Below are positions 1 to 4,539 of a stretch of DNA of 5,095 nucleotides, one piece after another; the first letter of the stretch is position 1; each line of letters starts with the position of its first letter. Both the position numbers and the translations under genes were made by a program. The notes under the pieces are model-generated. The model saw only the letters and a list, made by a program, of their open reading frames with translations, made no database searches and was not told the origin of the DNA. The stretch covers positions 1-5,095 of the forward strand of contig NZ_QFPF01000143.1 in NCBI RefSeq assembly GCF_003248605.1, in the 5' to 3' direction. Source of the DNA: Microbacterium sp. (GTDB taxonomy: Bacteria; Actinomycetota; Actinomycetes; Actinomycetales; Microbacteriaceae).

Positions 1-209
1 ACCACGCGCACGTGAAGTGGTTCGTCGATTTCGCCCTCCAGCGTCCGCCCGGCGGTGCCTTGAGGGGAGGACTCGGGGCGGTCCAGCGTGTCGTCACGGT
101 GTTCGCTGACGACGGCGTCCGTGATGCTTTGTTGGTTATCGCCGCGCGGGATGAGGGGAAATCCCTCCCCTGTGCTCCGCCTCCCGCCGTCTCGCATGCC
201 CGTGAGCAT
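1..209 (-). CDS. Possible 5' part of a divergent gene, product unknown, cut by the window edge
   Basis: A minus-strand frame is open from ATG at 207-209 (a second in-frame ATG is at 195-197) to the left edge, about 69 codons without a stop. The predicted N-terminus is hydrophilic and rich in Arg, Asp, Glu and Gly, with no signal peptide, membrane segment or domain that I recognise. A weak GGTGA lies 4 bases before the first ATG. The opposite strand is open in the codon-aligned frame, and GC at the third position (about 76 percent) is close to that of the competing frame (about 73 percent), so coding statistics do not settle the strand. I prefer the minus strand because it would form an ordinary divergent pair with the gene at 370, while the plus frame runs into that gene. 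It may be non-coding. The true length and function cannot be seen. Confidence 0.28.
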   Translation of the reverse strand, partial: MLTGMRDGGRRSTGEGFPLIPRGDNQQSITDAVVSEHRDDTLDRPESSPQGTAGRTLEGEIDEPLHVRV

Positions 210-369
210 AACGTCACCGGATCACTGCATCGCGGCCTGTCGCCAAGAAAGGTCCGGCCCCCCCGCCCCTTGCCCCGCAGGCCAGACGTTGCGATCCTTG
301 CTCCAGGCGGCCCCGCCCACACGTCAGTGGCAGGCCCGGCAGTTCTCCGCAGCGTCGCAAGGACAGAGC
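210..369. other. Leader region without a recognisable gene
   Basis: This stretch upstream of the gene at 370 holds no convincing coding frame. It is very GC-rich, with a cytosine-rich run at about 257-270. No TA dinucleotide occurs between 211 and 389, so no TANNNT-type -10 element exists close to the start on either strand. The nearest is TAACGT at 209-214, with nothing like a good -35 box at the expected distance. The promoter of the downstream pair is therefore either far upstream or not of the housekeeping type. Confidence 0.5.
359..363 (+). promoter_or_regulatory. Ribosome binding site AAGGA for the 57-residue protein
   Basis: AAGGA lies 6 bases before the ATG at 370. It decides the start of a small gene whose frame is open far upstream (to at least position 88) and supports translation of the short protein. 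Confidence 0.7.
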
Positions 370-543
370 ATGAGTGACCTCTCACCCGGTACCCGCGTCG
401 GCGAGAAGCGCACGATCTCGGGTGTGCTGCACGAGTGGACCGGCGCGGTCTGGCGCCCGATCATCGGGTATCCGACGCGGGATGACTCGAACGTCCCGTA
501 CAAGCGACTGCCTCCGCTCGACGCAGACAGTCGGCTCGAGTGA
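370..543 (+). CDS. Small hypothetical protein (57 residues), coupled to the downstream membrane protein
   Basis: I do not recognise this protein. It starts at ATG 370 behind a well-placed AAGGA and ends at TGA 541-543. The 57-residue product is soluble-looking: no membrane segment, no signal peptide and no cysteine. The middle (about residues 18-35) carries two tryptophans in HEWTGAVWRP followed by IIGY, a pattern that could form a small beta structure. The C-terminal third is charged and proline-containing (RLPPLDADSRLE). The frame is open further upstream, but that part reads as low-complexity Arg/Pro/Ser sequence and has no ribosome site, so the ATG at 370 is the sensible start. Its stop overlaps the GTG start of the next gene by three bases, which implies co-transcription and probably translational coupling. 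The partner is an integral membrane protein, so an accessory or regulatory subunit is possible but unproven. Confidence 0.72.
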   Translation: MSDLSPGTRVGEKRTISGVLHEWTGAVWRPIIGYPTRDDSNVPYKRLPPLDADSRLE

Positions 544-1535
544 CGACGCCCGCGCCGCCCGCGTCAGCGGCGGCTCCGACCTCGGCCCCGAGCCCCACGG
601 CAGGCACACCGTCCGTCGACAGGTGGACGGCGGCGATCAAGGCCAGTCGCGACGCCGCGACGTGGGTTGCGACGGCGCTCGGTGTGGTCGCGGCAGCGAT
701 CTTCGGCGGCATCCCGGCGCTGAAGGGTCTGCCCTTCACCTGGGGAGACCCGAGCGACAACGCGCAGTCGATCCTGGCGGCCATCGCGGCGGTCGTCGGC
801 CTGGGCGGGATCATCGTCGTGATCCTGATGGTCACTCGAGCGACGCTGCCGATCTATGTGACGTTGTCGACGCTCAGTTCGCGCACGCAGGCGGCGATCG
901 CCAAGACGCCGGGCGAGTATCTGCCCGAGGGGATCTCCTCGCTCGCCGAGCTTCGCACGCAGCTGAAGAACTGGGAGGCGCTGATTCCGCTCCTCGAGGA
1001 GCAGGAGCGCGTCGCCGATGCGGCATCCCGCGGTCCCGCCGCCGAGGCGCTCGCGGATGGCATCGCGCAGCGTGACAATCTGCGGCAGTGGGCCGCGTCG
1101 ATCCGGCAGCTGGATGTGCTCTCGCAGACGCAGGCGCGACTGCACAATCCCGCGTTGTGGGCGGCGGTCGCGGTGGCGACGCTGGGCGCGGTGGCGTTCA
1201 TGTTCACCACCGTCGCGCGGGCGGAGAGCGATCCGCCCGCCGAGATCGGGCAGGTGGCGTTCGTCACGCCGACCGATGAGCAGGCGTGGGCGGCGATCGC
1301 CGGTTCGGCTGATCTGAGCGGTTGTGCCGACGAGGAGGGGCGGTATCTCGTTCTCGTCTCGGATGTCGTCGACGATGCCTATGTCGTGCAGACTCTCCCG
1401 AACGCCGATGGATGCCGCGCCTGGCGCCTGAACATTCGTCCCGAGATCGCCGATGTCATTGTGCTCGCCGAGCCGATGCGGGTGACGGTGACGTACTCGC
1501 CGGCTCCGCAGCCGTCACCAACACCGGCCGGCTGA
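540..1535 (+). CDS. Hypothetical membrane protein with three predicted helices and a C-terminal extracytoplasmic domain
   Basis: The product has 331 residues and I cannot place it in a named family. In order: a Pro/Ala/Ser/Thr-rich N-terminal tail (1-25); a short basic helix; membrane segments at about 42-60 and 77-98; a roughly 105-residue polar, helix-prone region rich in Glu, Gln, Arg and Ala (about 100-205); a third membrane segment at about 206-226; and a C-terminal domain of about 100 residues ending in a proline-rich tail. Basic residues before helix 1 and after helix 2 suggest the N-terminus and central region are cytoplasmic and the C-terminal domain is outside. That domain has the protein's only two cysteines (262 and 292), which could form a disulfide. 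The GTG start is chosen because it overlaps the stop of the 57-residue gene, giving coupling; there is no clear ribosome site of its own. Codon use matches a resident high-GC gene. Function unknown. Confidence 0.85.
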   Translation: MTTPAPPASAAAPTSAPSPTAGTPSVDRWTAAIKASRDAATWVATALGVVAAAIFGGIPALKGLPFTWGDPSDNAQSILAAIAAVVGLGGIIVVILMVTRATLPIYVTLSTLSSRTQAAIAKTPGEYLPEGISSLAELRTQLKNWEALIPLLEEQERVADAASRGPAAEALADGIAQRDNLRQWAASIRQLDVLSQTQARLHNPALWAAVAVATLGAVAFMFTTVARAESDPPAEIGQVAFVTPTDEQAWAAIAGSADLSGCADEEGRYLVLVSDVVDDAYVVQTLPNADGCRAWRLNIRPEIADVIVLAEPMRVTVTYSPAPQPSPTPAG

Positions 1536-1582
1536 TCTGCGCCGCGCCCGCGCCCACCAGAATGGACACATCCTGCTTCCTT

Positions 1583-1588
1583 AGGGGG
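1583..1588 (+). promoter_or_regulatory. Ribosome binding site AGGGGG for the AraC-type regulator
   Basis: AGGGGG is 7 bases before the ATG at 1596 and fixes that start. The 60 bases between the preceding stop (1535) and this start contain no obvious terminator, so the regulator may be read from the upstream pair, though a separate promoter cannot be excluded. Confidence 0.7.
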
Positions 1589-1595
1589 TGAATCA

Positions 1596-2390
1596 ATGGA
1601 CGGCCAGATCGAGGTCGATTTCCGCACGAGCGATACCGACGCCGCGGTGGAGCATCTGCGTCAGAGCTACGGGCGGCTCAGTATCCGGGGCCCCGTGGAC
1701 TACGGCGTCTCGACGGTCGGCGACCGGCGATTCTCCATCGGTTCGGTCCTGCTCGGCGGTGAGCTGTCTGTCAGCGGCATCGTCGACGGGTTCACGGTGG
1801 TTACGGGACCGGATCGATATCACTGGCAGGTCGATGACGAACGGGGCTACCTGGGACGCGACCCGATCCTGTTCCATCCCCATGTTCCGCTGCAGGTGCA
1901 CGTCGATCGGGTTCAGGTGAGCGCCGTTCGCTTCGACACCCGCGAACTCGAGCGCCTGGCCAGGCGGGCGTTCGACAATCCCGATCTGCACCTGGGGTTC
2001 GATGGTCCTCGCCCGATCTCCACGCCCCGTCGTTCCGTGACCTCGCGCGGCGCCGCGGTCTCGTATCGGGTGGCGGTGGCGTTCATCGAGGAGAATGCCG
2101 GGCTTCCGATCACGGTCGAGGATGTCGCCGTCGCAGCGGGCGTCTCGTCCATGCGACTCGGGCAGATCTTCTCGCAGCACGCCTCACCCGCGGAGAGCCC
2201 GCGCGCCTGCATCCGGCGCATGCGGCTGGAGGCTGCGCGCCGGCAGATGTCGAAGGCGGCGCCAGGGGAGATGACGTTGGGGGATGTCGCGGCCCGGTGG
2301 GGCTTCACGCAGCAGGGTCTCGTGCGCCACTATCGGCGAGCCTTCGGTGTCGATCCGCGGCCGGATCCCGCTGGAGACCTGGAGCAGTAG
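1596..2390 (+). CDS. AraC/XylS-family transcriptional regulator
   Basis: The 264-residue protein has the layout of AraC-type activators. An N-terminal domain of about 135 residues is probably a cupin-like sensing domain of the AraC-binding type. A linker (about 136-155) leads to a C-terminal DNA-binding domain at about 156-255. That domain shows the expected two helix-turn-helix units: ITVEDVAVAAGVSSMRLGQIF at about 172-192, and MTLGDVAARWGFTQQGLVRHYRRAFG at about 226-251, where the RWGF and YRRAFG signatures are typical. A conserved basic linker helix (IRRMRLEAARRQM) joins them. The first unit is followed by an unusual SPAESPRAC in place of the common G-SP-YL pattern. The effector and target genes are unknown; the membrane-protein pair upstream and the acyltransferase downstream are obvious candidates by position only. 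Confidence 0.9.
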   Translation: MDGQIEVDFRTSDTDAAVEHLRQSYGRLSIRGPVDYGVSTVGDRRFSIGSVLLGGELSVSGIVDGFTVVTGPDRYHWQVDDERGYLGRDPILFHPHVPLQVHVDRVQVSAVRFDTRELERLARRAFDNPDLHLGFDGPRPISTPRRSVTSRGAAVSYRVAVAFIEENAGLPITVEDVAVAAGVSSMRLGQIFSQHASPAESPRACIRRMRLEAARRQMSKAAPGEMTLGDVAARWGFTQQGLVRHYRRAFGVDPRPDPAGDLEQ

Positions 2391-2415
2391 GCACCGTCAC
2401 CGCGCGGGCCGACTC

Positions 2416-2459
2416 CTGCGGTGTTTCGCGAACGACGTCGCCGACGTCATTCAGCATGG
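2416..2459. repeat. Left block of a collapsed repeat, copy A (matches 3888-3931)
   Basis: These 44 bases match 3888-3931 in the same orientation at about 38 of 44 positions, starting CTGCGGTGTTTC and ending CAGCATGG. In the other copy the block encodes, on the minus strand, the last 14 residues of the small acidic protein at 3885-4040. Here the same reading differs at three residues and has lost its stop codon (GAG in place of TAG), so it does not look like a functional gene end. Confidence 0.8.
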
Positions 2460-2493
2460 CGAATCGCTCCGACCTCGCCTGAAGCCGCGACAT
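2460..2493. repeat. Right block of a collapsed repeat, copy A (matches 4297-4330)
   Basis: These 34 bases match 4297-4330 in the same orientation with two differences. In the other copy they hold the last codons and stop of the small plus-strand gene (NRPDLA then stop) plus 11 identical bases after it. Here the reading is NRSDLA then stop with no gene body before it. The block directly abuts the left block, although their counterparts are 365 bases apart. Confidence 0.85.
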
Positions 2494-2527
2494 AGTGGGC
2501 ATCCTCGGGCACAACAGCCAGCGCCGA

Positions 2528-2533
2528 TACGCT
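2528..2533 (+). promoter_or_regulatory. Possible -10 element TACGCT for a leaderless acyltransferase mRNA
   Basis: TACGCT fits the actinobacterial TANNNT pattern and ends 6 bases before the ATG at 2540. Transcription would therefore begin at or next to the A of the start codon. This agrees with the absence of any purine-rich ribosome site before that ATG. No convincing -35 box is seen at the matching distance (around 2505-2510). Confidence 0.4.
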
Positions 2534-2539
2534 GACGCC

Positions 2540-3850
2540 ATGACGGATGACGGAGACTTCCTGTCTGCCGACGACGCCCGCATCCTCGCTCTGGAGTCAT
2601 CTGTCCTCACGGGCCACACGCTGAAGCTCATGGTTCTGAGTCCCGGGACCCCGATCGATTTGGAGGCGCTGCGCGCGTCGGTGCAAGCTCGACTCGTGGA
2701 TGCACCTCGCGGGCTCGAGCGGGTGGTGGCGGGAGCCGCGGGCGAGCGGCCGCGCTGGGAGGCGGTGGACGGGGTAGACGTCGCCGCACACGTGCGGCGA
2801 CGCGCTGGCACCGAGTGCACCACGTCCGAGGATCTGTGTCGCGTCGTGAGCGAACTCATGTCGGAGCATCTCGACCGATCCCGTCCGCTCTGGACGCTGG
2901 ATGTCATCGGGCCGCTCGCCGATGGTAGGGAGGCGATCGCGGCGAGGATGCACCATGCCATGGTCGACGGGATCGCGGGGATGCGGTTCCTCGAGGCGAT
3001 CCTGCTCGACCCGCATGACACCCCCGCACGCGCCGGTATCTCCCGTTCCGTGGCGTCCGACTCCCGGCCCGCGCCGTCGCCGACGCTCGGGGCAGGGGAC
3101 TGGGCGCGATTCGCCGCCGCGATCGCCCGAGAGCTGGGTCATCCCGGTTCGCGCTCGCCGTTCGATCGGCCGGTCACGGGTGCGCGCGAGCTGGCGTTCG
3201 CGACGATGCCGCTCGACGCCCTCCGGGAGATCGGCGCGTCTCGATCCGAGCATGCGACCGTCAACGATGTGCTCCTCGCGGCCGTCGCCGGGGGGCTGCA
3301 GACCTGGCTCGGCGATGCCGCGGACGGGCTCGACCTGCGCGCGCAGGTTCCGGTGAGCCTGCACCGCCGCGACGAAGACCCTGCGACAGCGGGCAACCGG
3401 GACTCGTTCCTCAACGTGGATCTCGAGCTCGCAGCGACCGATCCGCTGGAGCGTCTCGACCGCATCAGCGCACGGACCCGCATGGAGAAGCAAGCGCATG
3501 ATCCGGAACTGCTGTACGAGCTTTTCCACGCTCTCGGAGCGGTGCCGCTGGTGGATGCTGTCGCCCACAGGATCACCGACACGTCCCGCGAGTTCAGCGT
3601 CGCGATCTCGAACGTGCCTGGTCCGCGCGTGCCGGTCGCCGTGCACGGGCGCCGCGTAGAGGGCTTGTTCTCCTCGTCGGAGCCCGCACCGCATCATGCC
3701 CTGCGCATTGCTGCGATCTCGCATTCCGATCAGATGGGCATCGGGTTCTGCACGGATCCGACCGTGACTCCGGGGGTGAGAGAGCTCGCCGAAGCTGTAG
3801 CCGAGGCGTATCGCGAACTGCAGCGGGCGGCGCTGGGCGAAGTTCTGTGA
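2540..3850 (+). CDS. Wax ester synthase/diacylglycerol acyltransferase (WS/DGAT) family protein
   Basis: The 436-residue protein belongs to the bacterial WS/DGAT family, which transfers acyl groups from acyl-CoA to fatty alcohols or diacylglycerol and so makes storage lipids; some members accept other acceptors. The active-site motif HHxxxDG is intact as HHAMVDG at 138-144. Other family marks are PLW at 116-118, NDVLLAAVAGGL at 242-253, GNR at 286-288 and SNVPGPR at 357-363 near the C-terminal half. Length is slightly below the usual 450-480 residues. The start at ATG 2540 is preferred to GTG 2495: the family N-terminus (LSADDARILALES) follows closely, the GTG lies in repeat-adjacent sequence, and a -10-like box sits just before the ATG. 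No signal peptide is evident. It faces the small minus-strand gene tail to tail. The substrate cannot be told from sequence. Confidence 0.92.
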   Translation: MTDDGDFLSADDARILALESSVLTGHTLKLMVLSPGTPIDLEALRASVQARLVDAPRGLERVVAGAAGERPRWEAVDGVDVAAHVRRRAGTECTTSEDLCRVVSELMSEHLDRSRPLWTLDVIGPLADGREAIAARMHHAMVDGIAGMRFLEAILLDPHDTPARAGISRSVASDSRPAPSPTLGAGDWARFAAAIARELGHPGSRSPFDRPVTGARELAFATMPLDALREIGASRSEHATVNDVLLAAVAGGLQTWLGDAADGLDLRAQVPVSLHRRDEDPATAGNRDSFLNVDLELAATDPLERLDRISARTRMEKQAHDPELLYELFHALGAVPLVDAVAHRITDTSREFSVAISNVPGPRVPVAVHGRRVEGLFSSSEPAPHHALRIAAISHSDQMGIGFCTDPTVTPGVRELAEAVAEAYRELQRAALGEVL

Positions 3851-3896
3851 CACCGCAACATCTGCCAGACACGCTCGTGACCGGCTACTGCGGTGT
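3850..3896. terminator. Inverted repeat between convergent genes, possible terminator
   Basis: ACACCGCA at 3850-3857 is the exact complement of TGCGGTGT at 3889-3896, with a 31-base loop. It starts at the last base of the acyltransferase stop codon and extends just inside the 3' end of the small minus-strand gene. There is no T-tract, and the loop is long, so the terminator role is tentative. The homologous sequence after the AraC-type gene can form a shorter pairing (CACCG at 2392-2396 with CGGTG at 2419-2423). Confidence 0.4.
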
Positions 3897-4040
3897 TTCA
3901 TGGACGACGTCGCCGTCGTCATCCAGCATGGGCGTTTCGTGCTGTCCGGTGCCGTGTCGTTCGTCGGTGTCATCGGGCACCCCGGCGCCTGAGGTGTCGG
4001 GTTCGGGTCCGGGCTCGATCGGAGGCTTTTCTCTGTCCAT
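3885..4040 (-). CDS. Small acidic hypothetical protein (51 residues), paralogue-like to the one at 4170
   Basis: The frame runs from ATG at 4038-4040 to TAG at 3885-3887 on the minus strand, ending 35 bases from the acyltransferase stop in tail-to-tail orientation. The product is hydrophilic, rich in Asp, Glu, Pro and Gly, with no cysteine, aromatic core or membrane segment, and is probably disordered. It begins MDREKPPIEPGPEPD, resembling the MNEKKPIPDPE start of the divergent small gene. Its tail DDDGDVVHETPQ recurs as a degenerate copy at 2416-2459. The ribosome site is weak, and the frame is open upstream, where a few residues (DF at the same distance) also resemble the other gene, so a longer start such as a TTG is possible. 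Function unknown. Small size and unusual composition keep the call moderate. Confidence 0.55.
   Translation of the reverse strand: MDREKPPIEPGPEPDTSGAGVPDDTDERHGTGQHETPMLDDDGDVVHETPQ
3888..3931. repeat. Left block of the split repeat, copy B
   Basis: This is the counterpart of 2416-2459 and covers the final 14 codons of the small minus-strand gene, starting just inside its stop codon. It is 365 bases from the right block at 4297-4330, and the two small genes lie between. Confidence 0.8.
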
Positions 4041-4169
4041 ACCGATCAAGTCAACAAAGTCGGCTGTGCAGGCGCAACCGCGTCCGCCGTGCACCGGGGG
4101 TCGTGATGGATGCTGGCAGCAATGTCAAGGCGGGTGACGATCGGTCTGGACTTTGATCCGATGGGGCTC
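4041..4169. promoter_or_regulatory. Divergent intergenic region between the two small genes
   Basis: These 129 bases separate the outward-facing starts at 4040 (minus) and 4170 (plus) and must hold both promoters if those starts are right. A perfect TTGACA -35-like hexamer reads on the minus strand at 4123-4128, but no TANNNT is found at the usual distance from it. GACTTTG occurs about 20 bases before both ATGs, at 4149-4155 on the plus strand and about 4056-4062 on the minus strand. It could be a shared control element or shared coding sequence if both starts lie further upstream. Confidence 0.35.
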
Positions 4170-4319
4170 ATGAATGAAAAGAAGCCGATTCCCGATCCCG
4201 AATCCCAGCATTCCGACGCGGACGACACGTCCTTCACCCCCGACATGTCTGCCGATCCCGTCGAGAAGGAGAAGAAGCGCACGGAGGGCTTCGGCCCGAA
4301 TCGCCCCGACCTCGCTTGA
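4170..4319 (+). CDS. Small hydrophilic hypothetical protein (49 residues), divergent partner of the 3885-4040 gene
   Basis: The 49-residue product is charged, rich in Asp, Glu, Lys, Pro and Ser, and lacks cysteine and membrane segments. An acidic first half (SQHSDADDTSF) is followed by a lysine/glutamate-rich patch (VEKEKKRTEG) and the tail GPNRPDLA. I do not recognise a family. The start at ATG 4170 is chosen because it aligns with the other small protein (MNEKKPI against MDREKPP). Upstream in-frame alternatives are ATG 4161, GTG 4134 (behind AAGG) and ATG 4110 (behind GGGGG at 4096-4100), so the N-terminus is uncertain. The minus-strand frame over the same stretch reads as a less plausible Ser/Arg/Phe-rich protein. 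The last codons and 11 bases after the stop are repeated at 2460-2493. A hairpin lies 41 bases downstream. Confidence 0.58.
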   Translation: MNEKKPIPDPESQHSDADDTSFTPDMSADPVEKEKKRTEGFGPNRPDLA

Positions 4320-4330
4320 AGCCGCGACAT
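4297..4330. repeat. Right block of the split repeat, copy B
   Basis: Counterpart of 2460-2493: 32 of 34 bases identical. It spans the last codons and TGA of the small plus-strand gene and continues 11 bases into non-coding sequence (AGCCGCGACAT), which is perfectly conserved. This points to copied DNA rather than only a shared peptide tail. Confidence 0.85.
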
Positions 4331-4360
4331 TGAGTCGGAGCGTCTCGCGCTGCACACCGT

Positions 4361-4387
4361 GGGCGAACTCGCGCCGAGTTCGGACCC
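4361..4387. terminator. Hairpin, probable bidirectional terminator
   Basis: CGAACTCG at 4364-4371 and CGAGTTCG at 4375-4382 form a perfect 8-base stem around the 3-base loop CGC. GGG at 4361-4363 can pair with CCC at 4385-4387 past a two-base bulge. It lies between the small plus-strand gene and the convergent HNH gene, where a terminator acting on both strands would be expected. There is no T-run, which is common in high-GC actinobacteria. Confidence 0.55.
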
Positions 4388-4406
4388 GGCCCGAGGCGAT
4401 TAGTGC

Positions 4407-4539
4407 GGCGCGTCCTCGAGGTCGCGATCAGAAGGGCGCATCCTCGACGTCGCGATCAGAACGGCGCGTCCGTGAGGCCGCGATTCAGAAGGGTGCGTCC
4501 TCGAGGCCGCGATCAGAAGGGCGCATCCTCAACGTCGGG
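4407..4539. repeat. Array of 28-base tandem repeats made from the 3' end of the HNH gene
   Basis: Four contiguous units lie at 4407-4434, 4435-4462, 4463-4491 (29 bases) and 4492-4519, followed by a partial unit at 4520-4539 inside the HNH coding sequence. The consensus runs about GGCGCRTCCTCGAGGYCG then CGATCAGAAG. Unit identity is high, with changes at a few fixed positions. Unit 4 contains the HNH stop codon and last two codons, and the partial unit holds the preceding ones. Several units contain short palindromes (CCTCGAGG, CGACGTCG, TCGCGA). A further degenerate part-unit is visible at about 4391-4406. No spacers separate the units. Confidence 0.88.

Noticed and set aside
154..171. Hairpin AGGGGA/TCCCCT as a terminator
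   Set aside because: Six-base stem with a six-base loop and no T-run, in an area of uncertain genes; too weak to call.
12..377. Plus-strand open frame of 121 codons at the left edge
   Set aside because: Its second half is Arg/Pro-rich and reads like translated non-coding DNA. It overruns the ribosome site and start of the gene at 370 and has no ribosome site of its own.
374..1075. Plus-strand open frame of 233 codons overlapping the membrane protein gene
   Set aside because: Arg/Gly/Ser-rich shadow in another frame. The coupled membrane-protein frame has normal composition and clear membrane segments.
540..1535. Toxin or anti-phage effector with a membrane pore
   Set aside because: Membrane helices beside a small coupled gene are suggestive, but no recognisable sensor, nuclease, TIR or other defence domain is present.
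2305..2493. Minus-strand frame starting MSRLQARS, antisense to the end of the AraC-type gene
   Set aside because: The same opening occurs at about 4330 because both lie in the duplicated right block. The rest is antisense to araC, and the block's plus reading is the end of a better supported gene.
2597..3973. Minus-strand open frame of 458 codons opposite the acyltransferase
   Set aside because: Typical antisense shadow in high-GC DNA: Arg/His-rich with no domain, while the plus frame carries all the WS/DGAT motifs.
4046..4357. Minus-strand frame opposite the small plus-strand gene
   Set aside because: The Ser/Arg/Phe-rich product and lack of a ribosome site make it less plausible than the acidic plus-strand protein, which has a paralogue in the window. 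It remains a minor alternative.
4407..4539. CRISPR array
   Set aside because: The 28-base repeat length is tempting, but units are directly contiguous with no spacers, and they derive from the neighbouring gene's end.
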